From Bifidobacterium catenulatum PV20-2 (GTDB lineage: Bacteria; Actinomycetota; Actinomycetes; Actinomycetales; Bifidobacteriaceae), in NCBI RefSeq assembly GCF_000800455.1, contig NZ_CP007456.1, positions 1,550,001-1,614,000 of the forward strand: a DNA stretch of 64,000 nt, read 5' to 3'. The notes under the pieces are model-generated. The model did not search any database and had not been told where the DNA came from. It saw nothing but the letters and a program-made list of their open reading frames with translations. This document shows positions 29,826 to 39,346 of this stretch, piece by piece. The translations under genes were made by a program, and so were the position numbers. The first letter of the stretch is position 1, and each line of letters begins with the position of its first letter.

Positions 29826-31469
29826 TCACTTGGTGAGCTCGTTGTAGACCGGCAGGTTCTGCCAATTCATCTCGAAGCCCTTCACGCCGGTCGCGGCCAC
29901 GCCGTTGGCGTTGGAGTAGTACAGCGGGAAGGCAGGAAGCTCCTTGAGCAGAATCTCCTGGGCCTGCTGGTAGATCTTGTTGGCCTCATCGGTGCTCTTC
30001 GCGGCGGAGGCCTCGGAGCACAGCTTGTCGAACTCGGCGTTCTTGTAGTCGCCGTCGTTCGAACCGTTGCCGTCGGCGGCCGCGGAGGAGTACAGCTGGT
30101 AGAGGTAGTTCTCTGGGGACGGGTAGTCTGGCTGCCAGCCGGTGCGGAAGGCGCCCTGGATGGAGCGGTTGGTCACGTCGTTACGGAATTCCTGGAAGGT
30201 AGGAATCGGGTTGGTGGCCACGTCGATGCCCAGGGTGTTCTTCACGGAGTTCACCACGGCGTCGAAGATCGACTTCGCACCGCCGTCGGCGTTGTAGGCG
30301 AAGGTGAGCTTGCCGTCGTAGTGGGAGATGGCCTCGGCCTTGGCCCACAGTTCCTTGGCCTTCTTCGGGTTGTACTTCAGGTTCTCGCTGCCCTTGAGGG
30401 AGTCGGAGTAGCCCGGGGTGAGCGGGGAGGTGAATTCGACGGCCGGGGTGCCCAGACCGTTGAGAACCTTCTTGCAGATGGCGCCGCGGTCGATGGCCAT
30501 GGACAGCGCCTGACGGCGGAGCTGGCCTTCCTCGGTGTTGGTCTGCCAGTGTTCCAGAGATGCCGGGATGGTGAAGGTTTGGCTCACGGAGCCGGCCTTG
30601 CTGTACGGCTGGACAGAAGAGTCGGACTTGAAGGTCTTGGAAGCGGAGGTCGGAACGCTGTTCATCACGTCGAGGTTGCCGGCCTGGATGTCGGCGTATG
30701 CGGCCTCGTCATCGGTGTAGATCTTGAAGGTCACACCGTCGTTCTTCACCACTTCGTTGCCCTTGTAGGCGTTGTTCTTGACGAGTTCGATCTGCTTGTT
30801 GTGGCTCCAGGACTTGAACTTGTACGGGCCGTTGCCGACCGGCTTCTCGCCGAAGGCCTTCGGATCCTTGTAGAAGGATTCCGGCAGCGGGGCGAAAGCG
30901 CTGTAGCCGACCTTGATAGCGAACACAGAGTCAGGCTGGTTCAGGTCGACGGTGAACTCGTGGTCGTTGACGACCTTGAGGCCTTCGAGCTGCTCGTCGC
31001 CCTTGAGGTTCTTGGCGTCCTGCAGCTTGTCGAAGCCCTTGATGGTGGAGAAGAACGAGGAGCACTTCTGCGCGTTCTTGGCGTTGGCGACGTAGCTCCA
31101 GGCCTTGGTGAAGGATTCGGCGGTCACTGGGGTGCCGTCAGCGAACTTCCAGCCGCTCTTGATCTTGATGTCGAACTGGGTGCCGTCGTCGTTGGACTTG
31201 ATGGACTCGGCGACTTCGTTCTGCGCGTTGCCCTTCGTGTCGTAGGAAACCAGACGGGCGAACAGCAGGTCGATCGGGATGCCGCCGCCGGTCTCGTTGG
31301 TGTTGCCCGGGATGAGCGGGTTCTGCGGTTCGGAATCGTATGCGGTGATGACGTTGGAACCCTTGTCAGCGGTGGAGCCACCGTTGGAAGAGCCGCAACC
31401 GCTGAGCAGCATGCCGAATGCGCATGCGGCCGCAGCGAAAGCCAGAGCTTTCTTCTTCATGGAATTCAT
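29826..31469 (-). CDS. Peptide ABC importer substrate-binding lipoprotein
   Basis: The 547-residue SBP family 5 (OppA/DppA type) lipoprotein has a signal peptide with lipobox LLSGC (Cys25), then the family pattern AYDSEPQNPLIPGNTNETGG and a GNGPYKFKSWSHNKQIELVK block. It would capture peptides outside the membrane and deliver them to the two permeases. AAGGAG sits 3 bases before ATG 31469 and 12 before ATG 31460, so the start is uncertain by three residues. Codon use is strongly biased, suggesting high expression. Confidence 0.93.
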   Translation of the reverse strand: MNSMKKKALAFAAAACAFGMLLSGCGSSNGGSTADKGSNVITAYDSEPQNPLIPGNTNETGGGIPIDLLFARLVSYDTKGNAQNEVAESIKSNDDGTQFDIKIKSGWKFADGTPVTAESFTKAWSYVANAKNAQKCSSFFSTIKGFDKLQDAKNLKGDEQLEGLKVVNDHEFTVDLNQPDSVFAIKVGYSAFAPLPESFYKDPKAFGEKPVGNGPYKFKSWSHNKQIELVKNNAYKGNEVVKNDGVTFKIYTDDEAAYADIQAGNLDVMNSVPTSASKTFKSDSSVQPYSKAGSVSQTFTIPASLEHWQTNTEEGQLRRQALSMAIDRGAICKKVLNGLGTPAVEFTSPLTPGYSDSLKGSENLKYNPKKAKELWAKAEAISHYDGKLTFAYNADGGAKSIFDAVVNSVKNTLGIDVATNPIPTFQEFRNDVTNRSIQGAFRTGWQPDYPSPENYLYQLYSSAAADGNGSNDGDYKNAEFDKLCSEASAAKSTDEANKIYQQAQEILLKELPAFPLYYSNANGVAATGVKGFEMNWQNLPVYNELTK

Positions 31470-31511
31470 ATTCTCCTTATCCATTATTTCCAGAGCTGTA
31501 AGACCCTGTTC

Positions 31512-31556
31512 AAAAAGAAGGCGGACGTCAATACCGTGGCATCAACGTCCGTCTTC
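31512..31556 (-). terminator. Terminator-like hairpin just upstream of oppA
   Basis: GAAGGCGGACGT (31517-31528) pairs with ACGTCCGTCTTC (31545-31556) with one wobble, followed on the minus strand by TTTTT. It is 43 bases before the oppA start and more than 200 bases after the xerC stop. It may terminate xerC or act as an attenuator in the oppA leader; a -10-like GATAAT on the minus strand at 31574-31579 lies just upstream. Confidence 0.6.
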
Positions 31557-31761
31557 GTTCTGATAGTAGGTTCATTATCACTCGATTAAGGGACAACCAC
31601 TCCATATCCGAGGGAGGCCCATACAAAATAGTCAAATCAAAACTCATCATCTAATAAAATAAACCGTTTTTCCGCTTATCGCCGGAACAACTTATCCGCA
31701 TCGTGCATATGGACGGACACGGACATATCTGTTCGCTGTCAGCGTACTTTGCCGATTCGTA

Positions 31762-32688
31762 TCATGCCCGAGGAAATGCCTGACCGTATCGGGCTTTCAA
31801 CTGTTCGATGGATACATGCGTGTACCGTTGCGTGGTCTTCAGTGAGGAATGTCCCAGGAGCTCCTGCACCTCACGCAAATCCGCTCCCCCGTCAAGCATA
31901 TGCGTGGCGGCACTGTGCCGCAGAGCATGAGGGCTAATGTCGGGAACGCCGGCATCACGCGCGCATGCGTGCACCACACGACGTACCATCCGCTGATCAA
32001 TGCGTTTGCCTTGTCTCCCAAGAAACAGCGCAGCCGCGGACTGCTCACCCACCAACAGGGGACGCCCATCATCCAGCCACCGACGTATCGCTTTTTGCGC
32101 CGGAGCGCCAAATGGCATGACTCGTTGTTTGTTGCCTTTGCCGGTCACTTTGACCGTTCGATTGGAAAAGACCACATCCGGCACATCGAGTCCCACCAGT
32201 TCAGCCACACGCATGCCCGTCGCATACAACAGTTCCAGCATTGCGGCGTCACGCAGCTCAATGGCCTGCTGCTTCATGGTCCGTTCCTTCGGCTGAGACG
32301 TTTCACCGTCCTCATCCACGCGTTCCATCAGCTGTTCAGCCTGTGATTCGCTGAGCACATCCGGCAATGTATCAGGTATTTTCGGAGTCATGAGCACACA
32401 AGCCGGATCCGTCGTCGTCACGCCATGCTCATGCGTCCACGCGAAAAAACCACGTACCGCCACAGTTTTTCGGGCCATGCTGCTTTTCGCATGGTTTTTC
32501 GATGATTCCGCCATCCACATGCGAAGATCTTCGATGGTCACCTCGTTAAGGTCCCTGCATCCAAGCCGCTCCAAGGCAAGCAGACATTCTTCGACATCGC
32601 CTCGGTATGCCTTCCGTGTGTTTTCACTCAATCCACGGTTGGCTTTCAGATATGTATCGAATGCCTCTACGCTCTTATCGAACAGCAT
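31762..32688 (-). CDS. xerC: Tyrosine recombinase XerC
   Basis: The 308-residue site-specific recombinase has an N-terminal SAM-like DNA-binding domain (EAFDTYLKANRGLSENTRKA) and a catalytic domain with Arg in ATGMRVAELVG, the H-x2-R box in SPHALRHSAATHML, and Tyr in LGHSSLKTTQRYTHV. With XerD (45268-46221) it would resolve chromosome dimers at dif under FtsK control. An insertion rich in charged residues lies near 125-145. No attachment site or mobile genes adjoin it, so it is a housekeeping rather than phage enzyme. Confidence 0.85.
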   Translation of the reverse strand: MLFDKSVEAFDTYLKANRGLSENTRKAYRGDVEECLLALERLGCRDLNEVTIEDLRMWMAESSKNHAKSSMARKTVAVRGFFAWTHEHGVTTTDPACVLMTPKIPDTLPDVLSESQAEQLMERVDEDGETSQPKERTMKQQAIELRDAAMLELLYATGMRVAELVGLDVPDVVFSNRTVKVTGKGNKQRVMPFGAPAQKAIRRWLDDGRPLLVGEQSAAALFLGRQGKRIDQRMVRRVVHACARDAGVPDISPHALRHSAATHMLDGGADLREVQELLGHSSLKTTQRYTHVSIEQLKARYGQAFPRA

Positions 32689-32865
32689 GCCGATCAGCCT
32701 TTCCCGAGCTCAACAGCAAGCCCGAATCCATGAATTTCCTTCCATTATGTGTCCATTCTCCGATAGAAACCGAATTCCGGCACAACTTGGAAGAAGACCA
32801 ACTATGCTGTCCAGTAGCGTTCGCTCAGCGAATCCGTCGATAATCGTCTATTCGAAGGGGAGATT

Positions 32866-33123
32866 ATGCCGATTCCAAACGAAATTCCAGCAGGTGCACG
32901 CATTGTGGTGCGCACCTGCGAAGGTGTCGACTCAAAGGACCAGCGCATGAAATTCCGCGATTATGTCGGTCACGTACGTTCTTGGGACGGGCAGACATTG
33001 GAAATGACGCGCGATGCGGCAGCCAACGGTTCGCGCCCGGAGCAACGTGTCAGCATTCCCGCCGACACCATCGTCACCATAAAACCGGTTCCGGAACGTT
33101 CCATGACAAGGCCGCGCCCATAG
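32866..33123 (+). CDS. Conserved hypothetical protein, 85 residues
   Basis: The small basic protein starts MPIPNEIPAGARIVVRTCEG and contains KFRDYVGHVRSWDG, a pattern of short beta strands that suggests an SH3-like or small barrel fold. AGGGGAG lies three bases before the ATG. It ends 5 bases before the tyrA stop on the opposite strand. I recall similar short proteins in Bifidobacterium but cannot name a function. Confidence 0.7.
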   Translation: MPIPNEIPAGARIVVRTCEGVDSKDQRMKFRDYVGHVRSWDGQTLEMTRDAAANGSRPEQRVSIPADTIVTIKPVPERSMTRPRP

Positions 33124-33127
33124 CGCG

Positions 33128-34168
33128 TCATACTGCGGAACGCACCTGTGCCATAGCTTGACGGTAGCCGTCGAATCGCACAATATGCTCTCCCCTGCGC
33201 GCCGACTCCAGCAGCATCTGCTGCCAACCGGTCTCGGGAATTGCCAGTTCGACCGTTTCGCAACGTTCTGTAAAATCGGGTTCTTTGGCGAGAGCCTTGT
33301 ATTCACGGAATGGCTGCCCCTGTACGAAGAAACGCGCCATTTCCTTATCATCGCCTGCAGTGAGCACGCCCTGTTGCGAAGTCATGCCATGCAACACATT
33401 GGCTATAAGCGTCAAACGATTGGCCATGTTGCGCAATAACGCTTCAACATTGGCCGCATCCTCTTCCACCATTGCACGGGTACGGTTCGGATCGGTCAGC
33501 GCAACACGGGTCATATCCCGCCACGAGCCGGCGGCGAGCGCTGCCGCGATGTTTCGATTGGGATTGGCCACCAGCTCGTTGATCATGGCCGTGGAAATGA
33601 CGTGTGGCATGTGAGAGATCAGTGCCGCGCAACGATCGTGGGTCGCATCGTCGAGTACAATGAGACGATTCGCGCAATGGTCGACGATCATTGTCGCAAC
33701 GGCACGAAAACGCTGATACTCTGTGTTTTCATCCACGGTAATGGCCCAAAGAGCGCCATCGTAAAGCGTTGGATCCGACGATTCCCACCCGGATAGCTCA
33801 TTGCCGGCCATGGGGTGCGCCCCTACATAGCAGTGTTCCAACCCTACGGCCCTGACCTGCTCCCTGACCATTCCTTTGACGCTGCCTACATCGGTGAGCG
33901 TGGTGACGCTTGGATCGATCAGCGGTTTGAGCGCACCCAGAATTTGCGGCATGGCTTTAAGCGGATTGCATAACACAAGCACATCAGGCTTTGCATCGGC
34001 AAGCACAGCCAGCGTGGGCACACATCGTATGCCGTCCGCCTCCGCGGTTTCATATGGCCGATCGTTATGGTTCCATGCGACGACCTCGCAGCCCGCATTG
34101 ACGAGCCTGCGTGCCAGAGACCCCCCAATAAGTCCGAGACCCACGATTGCGATACGTTGCTTCACCAC
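33128..34168 (-). CDS. tyrA: Prephenate dehydrogenase
   Basis: The 346-residue NAD(P)-dependent enzyme of tyrosine synthesis begins VKQRIAIVGLGLIGGSLARR, the Rossmann fingerprint GxGxxG, and has the VGAHPMAGNELSGWESS substrate motif and HMPHVIS helix of the family. There is no fused chorismate mutase or ACT domain. The GTG start at 34168 overlaps the pheA stop by 7 bases, so tyrA is coupled to pheA. Confidence 0.93.
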   Translation of the reverse strand: MVKQRIAIVGLGLIGGSLARRLVNAGCEVVAWNHNDRPYETAEADGIRCVPTLAVLADAKPDVLVLCNPLKAMPQILGALKPLIDPSVTTLTDVGSVKGMVREQVRAVGLEHCYVGAHPMAGNELSGWESSDPTLYDGALWAITVDENTEYQRFRAVATMIVDHCANRLIVLDDATHDRCAALISHMPHVISTAMINELVANPNRNIAAALAAGSWRDMTRVALTDPNRTRAMVEEDAANVEALLRNMANRLTLIANVLHGMTSQQGVLTAGDDKEMARFFVQGQPFREYKALAKEPDFTERCETVELAIPETGWQQMLLESARRGEHIVRFDGYRQAMAQVRSAV

Positions 34169-35142
34169 ATCAGTTCCTTTTTGACCGTTTCACTGTTCTG
34201 CCAATCGTCTGGCAGATGCCTTTCGTCAAGACGTACGCCTCCCTGAGGCAGCATCCATGAGGTGACTGGAGGATTGGGACGTTCTCTACGCGGATATACA
34301 GCCAGAGTTTTGGCCCAATCACCATGTTCTGCGATTTCGACCAGAGCATCGTGGAAACGTTGTTCCCACGGTGCCGCATCGAGCGTCGCGATAAAACTGT
34401 AGGTGCCTGTGCATCCTTTGATTGGCCGTGAGATGAAGCTTGTCATGTTAAGTCCTGCGTCTCGGAATACGTCCAGCAGGTTCGCAAGTACGCCAGGGCC
34501 GGTGACGAGCGGGATAAGCGTCAACACGGACTCGTATTCCATACCGGATTGGGAACGTGGCTGTTCCAATAGTTTCTCTGCTTCCTTGCGCGGGGCGAGC
34601 ACAAGGAAATCAGTTTGCGCGCCTTGATAATCCTGCACGGCAGTGCCGATACGTGTGACGTTGTAGAGTTCACCGCAGATACTTGGCCCAAAGGCTATTT
34701 CGTTCGCTGTAATGTCTCGACAAGCGGCGGCGTTGGATGGTGCTGGAACCGGCCGCAAACGATGTTCCGCGATAAAACGTTTGCATTGCGCGAGTCCGTG
34801 CGAATGCGCGGTGGCCACGGTGGCATCTTCCGGATCGGATTCCGCACGCACGTACGCGTCAAAAGTAACGTCGACGCCCACGCGCGCGAATCCGGCCAGG
34901 TCTTTGGCGTCGATCAGCGCGTCCAAGTTCGGTACCACGTAGCCTTCGACATTGTTTTCCCATGCCACGACGCCCCAGCCCTCACCCTGCTGCACGGCTT
35001 CGAAAATCTGCGGCACATCGTCCAAAGCCACCAATTCGAACCTTTCAGGTTCGAGATGGGCCAGCTCCTGCGATGCATTGACCGCGGCCTGATGGGTGAA
35101 GGTGCCTTGCGGACCCAGATAGAACAGCTTGCGTGCGCTCAT
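34162..35142 (-). CDS. pheA: Prephenate dehydratase
   Basis: The 326-residue enzyme converts prephenate to phenylpyruvate. The catalytic part starts FYLGPQGTFTHQAA and contains GVVAWENNVEGYV and an RIGTAVQDYQGAQTDFLVL segment. A C-terminal ACT regulatory domain (LTLIPLVTGPGVLANLLDVF; ISRPIKGCTGTYSFI) near 205-285 would give feedback control by phenylalanine. It forms a two-gene operon with tyrA, branching from the same substrate. Confidence 0.94.
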   Translation of the reverse strand: MSARKLFYLGPQGTFTHQAAVNASQELAHLEPERFELVALDDVPQIFEAVQQGEGWGVVAWENNVEGYVVPNLDALIDAKDLAGFARVGVDVTFDAYVRAESDPEDATVATAHSHGLAQCKRFIAEHRLRPVPAPSNAAACRDITANEIAFGPSICGELYNVTRIGTAVQDYQGAQTDFLVLAPRKEAEKLLEQPRSQSGMEYESVLTLIPLVTGPGVLANLLDVFRDAGLNMTSFISRPIKGCTGTYSFIATLDAAPWEQRFHDALVEIAEHGDWAKTLAVYPRRERPNPPVTSWMLPQGGVRLDERHLPDDWQNSETVKKELMW

Positions 35143-35208
35143 TCAACCCCATTTCTTTTCTTGGTGTTTCCATGCACCTTATCTCATTGACATGGAATCA
35201 GCTGCTAA

Positions 35209-35775
35209 TCATTTCACTGGCTGGGCGCTGCCAGACGTTTCGGGCCCTCTCGTTTGGGGGTAGACAACAAACGCATCATCATGCGTCTTCTTGCGTGGAG
35301 GCGTGACGAACCAACATTTCGGTAATACCAGCATCACGACCGGAATGAGTACGACTCCGTATAGCCAAAAATATCCCGCTTGCTCACTGAAGAACGGCAT
35401 GGGATCGTCTCCGCCGAATCCAACGGGAATCATGGCATCTCCGCCGGGACCATACCCAGCCATCACCGTCCAGACTGCCAGGGAAGAGCTAATCAGATGC
35501 AATGCGAGGCCTGAAACGCCGTCACGAGATCGAGCGGACCATGTTGAGATGATCACCATGAGATAGGCGATCAGCAATCCGTAGGGAATGTTCATGGATG
35601 CCCCCATACGGTGAGCCATGGTTCCTATCATGCCAACTACGATTCCAGAAACCAGATCGACCAGGAATCGTCCCCATATCGGCAGGCGGTACGACCATGG
35701 CATCAATCGTGCATCAGCCACCATCCGTTGATTGGATTCATCCGTATCATGCGATTGCCTCATCTGTTGCGTCAT
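35209..35775 (-). CDS. Hypothetical membrane protein
   Basis: The 188-residue product has four hydrophobic segments (about residues 33-52, 62-78, 86-105 and 135-155), a Pro/Gly-rich loop, and a polar C terminus. The ATG at 35775 (MTQQMRQSHDTDESNQ) is chosen because the longer frame to 35862 would start inside the terminator hairpin of the next gene. I do not recognise the family. Confidence 0.7.
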   Translation of the reverse strand: MTQQMRQSHDTDESNQRMVADARLMPWSYRLPIWGRFLVDLVSGIVVGMIGTMAHRMGASMNIPYGLLIAYLMVIISTWSARSRDGVSGLALHLISSSLAVWTVMAGYGPGGDAMIPVGFGGDDPMPFFSEQAGYFWLYGVVLIPVVMLVLPKCWFVTPPRKKTHDDAFVVYPQTRGPETSGSAQPVK

Positions 35776-35806
35776 ATCTCTACTATCTCTCGTTAACCTG
35801 AAAAGA

Positions 35807-35838
35807 AAAAGAGATACGTGAGAACACGTATCTCTTTT
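35807..35838 (-). terminator. Terminator of typA
   Basis: A perfect 14-bp stem, 35807-35820 with 35825-35838, encloses an AGAA loop; the A/T-rich outer part supplies a T-tract in both directions. It lies downstream of typA and just upstream of the membrane-protein gene. Confidence 0.88.
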
Positions 35839-35847
35839 CGTGAAAGC

Positions 35848-36007
35848 AACGCGAAAAATCACTTGTTATTTTGAGCGTTGTTCTGCTGAGCCGTCAAACG
35901 GAGAGCCCAGTGGGCTCACCGTAGGCGAAGTGAGCAAGCACACTACCGTGCTTGCGAAGCCGACTGAACAACGTAAAAAATCACTTGTTATTTTGAGCGT
36001 TGTTCTG
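35848..36007. repeat. Direct repeat of the typA 3' end
   Basis: A 38-base segment at 35970-36007, containing the typA stop codon and its last codons, recurs at 35848-35885 with 36 identical bases, of which 32 are contiguous. The 84 bases between the copies hold two small palindromes (GAGCCCAGTGGGCTC; AAGCACACTACCGTGCTT). This suggests a local duplication or a small insertion into the typA end. Confidence 0.85.
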
Positions 36008-37912
36008 TCGGCGCTGCTTGGCGCGCCACTTATACCAGTCCTCACGGCTGAGAATGATCTTGCGCACGCGGATGGATTCCGGGGTGACTTCCACACACTC
36101 GTCCTCGTTGGCGAAGTCCAAGGACTCTTCGAGGCTCATCTTGATCGGCGGAGTCAGGGTTTCGAGCACGTCTGCGGTGGAGGAACGCATATTGGTCATA
36201 TGCTTGGCCAACGTGATGTTCACATCAAGCTCGTCCGGCTTGTTATTCACGCCGACGACCTGGCCCTCGTACACCGGAGACTGCGGCTCAACAAAGAAGT
36301 TGCCGCGTGCCTGCAGACGCTGCATGGCGTACGGGGTGGCGATACCCTTACGATCGCAGACCATGGAGCCGTTCTGGCGCGTCACAATCTGACCGGCCCA
36401 CGGAGCGTAGCCGGCGGAGATGGAGGATGCGATGCCGGTGCCGCGGGTGGCGGACAGCAGCGCGGTACGGAAGCCAATCAGGCCACGGGACGGCACGGTG
36501 AACTGCAAACGGACCCAGCCGGTGCCGTGGTTGGTCATGTTCTCCATGCGGCCCTTACGGTCAGCAAGCAGCTGAGTGACGGTGCCCATGTACTCTTCCG
36601 GAACGTCGATGGTGGTGTTTTCCATCGGCTCGTTGATCACGCCGTCGATGGTCTTGGTGACCACCTGCGGACGTCCGACGGTCAACTCATAGCCTTCGCG
36701 ACGCATCTGCTCGGCGAGCACGGCCAGTGCGAGTTCACCACGACCCTGAACCTCCCAAGCATCCGGGCGCTCGGTCGGCAGCACCTTGATGGACACGTTG
36801 CCGATGAGCTCGCGGTCGAGTCGATCCTTGATCATGCGGGCGGTAAGCTTGTGGTCTTTGCCTTCGGTGCCTGCAAGCGGGGAATCGTTGATACCGAAAG
36901 TCATGGAGATGGCCGGGTCATCAACGTGAATCAGCGGCAACGGACGCGGATCAGACGGGTCGACAATGGTCTCGCCGATCATGATGTCGTTCACACCTGC
37001 GACTGCGACGATGTCGCCAGGACCTGCGGAATCGACCGGAGTACGCTCAAGGCCCTGCGTACGCAACAGTTCGGAAACACGGAAGTTCTCAACGGAGCCG
37101 TCCACACGGGACAGTCCGTAGGTCTTACCCTTTTCAAGGGTGCCATTGTAGATGCGCACCAAGCCGAGTCGTCCGAGGAAGTCAGAGGAATCGATGTTGG
37201 CGACGTGTGCCTGAAGAGGCGCGCCTTCCTCATATTCCGGAGCCGGAATGTTCTTGATGATGGCCTCGAACAGCGGTTCGAGATCTTCATTGTCTGGCAG
37301 ACCGCCATTTTCCGGCTGGTTTTCGGAAGCATAGCCAGCCTTTGCCGCACAGTAGATGACCGGAAGGTCGAACAGTGCGTCTTCATCGAGGTCGATGCCT
37401 TCCTCGATAACATCCTGGGCCAAGCCGAGCAACAGGTCGGAGGATTCACCCACGACTTCTTCAATACGGGCGTCCGGGCGATCGGTCTTATTCACGCACA
37501 GGATAACCGGCAGTTTGGCCTCCAGCGCCTTGCGCAGCACGAAGCGGGTCTGCGGCAGCGGACCTTCGGAAGCGTCGACAAGGAGCACAACACCGTCCAC
37601 CATGGAGATACCGCGCTCGACCTCACCACCGAAATCGGCGTGGCCAGGGGTGTCGATGATGTTCAGGGTGATGCCTTCCGGATGCCCGTACTTGGCGGCC
37701 AGCGGACCGGTGTACTGCACAGCGGTGTTCTTGGCGAGAATGGTAATACCCTTCTCACGCTCCAGATCGTTGGAATCCATCACGCGATCCGGGACTTCCT
37801 CACGCTCGTTGAACACGTGGGACTGCGCCAGCATAGCATTGACCAGCGTAGTCTTGCCATGATCGACGTGTGCCACAATCGCTACATTTCGAATATCGCC
37901 GCGAACCGCCAT
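35981..37912 (-). CDS. typA: Translational GTPase TypA/BipA
   Basis: The 643-residue ribosome-associated GTPase has G1 AHVDHGKTTLVNAML at 16-30, the G3 DTPGHADFGGEVERG, and G4 VNKTDRPDAR, followed by EF-G-like domains and a BipA C-terminal region. The final residues are Gln/Asn/Lys-rich (RRQNNAQNNK). AGAGAGG precedes the ATG. It supports 50S assembly and growth under stress. It stands alone; the 3' end is part of a duplicated segment. Confidence 0.95.
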   Translation of the reverse strand: MAVRGDIRNVAIVAHVDHGKTTLVNAMLAQSHVFNEREEVPDRVMDSNDLEREKGITILAKNTAVQYTGPLAAKYGHPEGITLNIIDTPGHADFGGEVERGISMVDGVVLLVDASEGPLPQTRFVLRKALEAKLPVILCVNKTDRPDARIEEVVGESSDLLLGLAQDVIEEGIDLDEDALFDLPVIYCAAKAGYASENQPENGGLPDNEDLEPLFEAIIKNIPAPEYEEGAPLQAHVANIDSSDFLGRLGLVRIYNGTLEKGKTYGLSRVDGSVENFRVSELLRTQGLERTPVDSAGPGDIVAVAGVNDIMIGETIVDPSDPRPLPLIHVDDPAISMTFGINDSPLAGTEGKDHKLTARMIKDRLDRELIGNVSIKVLPTERPDAWEVQGRGELALAVLAEQMRREGYELTVGRPQVVTKTIDGVINEPMENTTIDVPEEYMGTVTQLLADRKGRMENMTNHGTGWVRLQFTVPSRGLIGFRTALLSATRGTGIASSISAGYAPWAGQIVTRQNGSMVCDRKGIATPYAMQRLQARGNFFVEPQSPVYEGQVVGVNNKPDELDVNITLAKHMTNMRSSTADVLETLTPPIKMSLEESLDFANEDECVEVTPESIRVRKIILSREDWYKWRAKQRRQNNAQNNK

Positions 37913-38049
37913 CGAAACCTCTCTTAGTATTGCCGTTCTCTTGCGTAAACGTTCGGTACATACATGCTGTCGGTACTTGAAAAATCGTACTTACACACAA
38001 ACCGAGCCAATATTAGCGAAGCGTTACGACACCTTCGCCGACGCCGCAT

Positions 38050-39330
38050 TCAGGCGAGCGCCTGTTGCGCTTGGATGTTAATCGACGGATCGCTGACCGT
38101 CGAAGCCCCACGCAACGAGTCGCAGGATTCCTCCACTACCGAGGCGATCTGGTTGATCTGCTCCGGTGTGACCGGCTCACGGAAGGTCATGCGAATGGCT
38201 GATTTTGCCACTATCGGATCATATCCCATCGCCAACAATGTACCGGGCGCTTCGTGACGGCCGACAGCACAGGCCGAGCCGGATGAACAAGCGATGCCAC
38301 GAGCATCCAAATCGACCAGCAAAGCTTCTCCGGAAAGTCCCGGAAAAACGAACGACGCATGCCCCGGAAGCCGTCGTTGCGAATCCCCCGTAAGCTGTGC
38401 TCTGGGTTCCACACGCAGCACCGCGTCGATCAGACGGTCCCGGGAAGCCACCAGCGCGCGTCCAATCTCATGCATTCGTGTGTTCGAGTCACGCAACGCA
38501 ACGGCCAGTGCGACCGCACCGGCGACATTCTGCGTGCCTGACCGTAGGGAACGTTCCTGCCCGCCGCCGCTCATCAGCGGCTCGACAGGCACTCGGGAAC
38601 GTAGCAGCAGTGCCCCCAGTCCCTTCGGCGTGCCGAATTTGTGTCCGGACAAGCTCAACGCGTCCACATCCCATTCGCGCATACGGATGGGGATGAGTCC
38701 CGCCGCCTGCACCGCGTCCACATGCAGTGGCACGCCATGCTCGTGCGCGATGCGTGCTATTTCATTGACGGGCTCCACTGTGCCCACTTCGTTATTGGCA
38801 AGCATCGTCGATACCAGCAGCGTGCAGTTACAGGGTTTTCCGGACGTTCCGGAAACGCTGTCGGAACTGCTGTCAAGATCGCCCTGGGCCAATTCGGCCC
38901 TCAACGCATCCAAATCGATATGCGCTTGATGGTCGACGGGGATCTCCACCACTTCGCAACCGAACCAGCGTTCCATCCAACGGGCCGATTCCAACACCGC
39001 CGGATGTTCGATCGACGACACAATGACACGCGGACGCACCTGCTCGCCATATGCTTCACGCAGCAAACGCATGCGGGCCATCGCAATGCCTTTAATCGCA
39101 AGATTATCCGCTTCGGTGCCGCCTGAAGTGAAGATCACGTCATCCGGACGCGCGTCCAAATCGGCTGCGATAGACCCACGTGCAGCTTCGAGGGCGCGTG
39201 CGGCGGTTTTGCCCGCGCTGTGCACGCTCATCGGATTCGCGTACGCTTCGGTCAGAAACGGCATCATCACGCTGATGACGTCGCCGCCGACCGGCTCGGT
39301 GGAGGCGGCGTCCAGATACAGGTGTTCCAT
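38050..39330 (-). CDS. Cysteine desulfurase (NifS/IscS-like)
   Basis: The 426-residue PLP enzyme has the PLP-lysine in LSLSGHKFGTPKGLGALL and the active-site cysteine loop in CSSGSACAVGRHEAPG near the C terminus. GGGAGG precedes the ATG at 39330, 16 bases after the nadC stop, so it is the last gene of the nad operon. As in Bacillus, where a NifS-like enzyme is linked to nad genes, it probably supplies sulfur for the NadA 4Fe-4S cluster. An upstream in-frame start at 39366 would lie inside nadC. Confidence 0.92.
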   Translation of the reverse strand: MEHLYLDAASTEPVGGDVISVMMPFLTEAYANPMSVHSAGKTAARALEAARGSIAADLDARPDDVIFTSGGTEADNLAIKGIAMARMRLLREAYGEQVRPRVIVSSIEHPAVLESARWMERWFGCEVVEIPVDHQAHIDLDALRAELAQGDLDSSSDSVSGTSGKPCNCTLLVSTMLANNEVGTVEPVNEIARIAHEHGVPLHVDAVQAAGLIPIRMREWDVDALSLSGHKFGTPKGLGALLLRSRVPVEPLMSGGGQERSLRSGTQNVAGAVALAVALRDSNTRMHEIGRALVASRDRLIDAVLRVEPRAQLTGDSQRRLPGHASFVFPGLSGEALLVDLDARGIACSSGSACAVGRHEAPGTLLAMGYDPIVAKSAIRMTFREPVTPEQINQIASVVEESCDSLRGASTVSDPSINIQAQQALA

Positions 39331-39346
39331 CAGTCCTCCCTGCGCT

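Noticed and set aside
29679..31589. 636-residue plus-strand frame
   Set aside because: Antisense to the peptide-binding lipoprotein, Gly/Val/Leu repeats caused by the strong codon bias of oppA.
31762..32688. XerC as a phage or island integrase
   Set aside because: No tRNA, attachment repeats or mobile genes adjoin it, and length and motifs match housekeeping Xer proteins.
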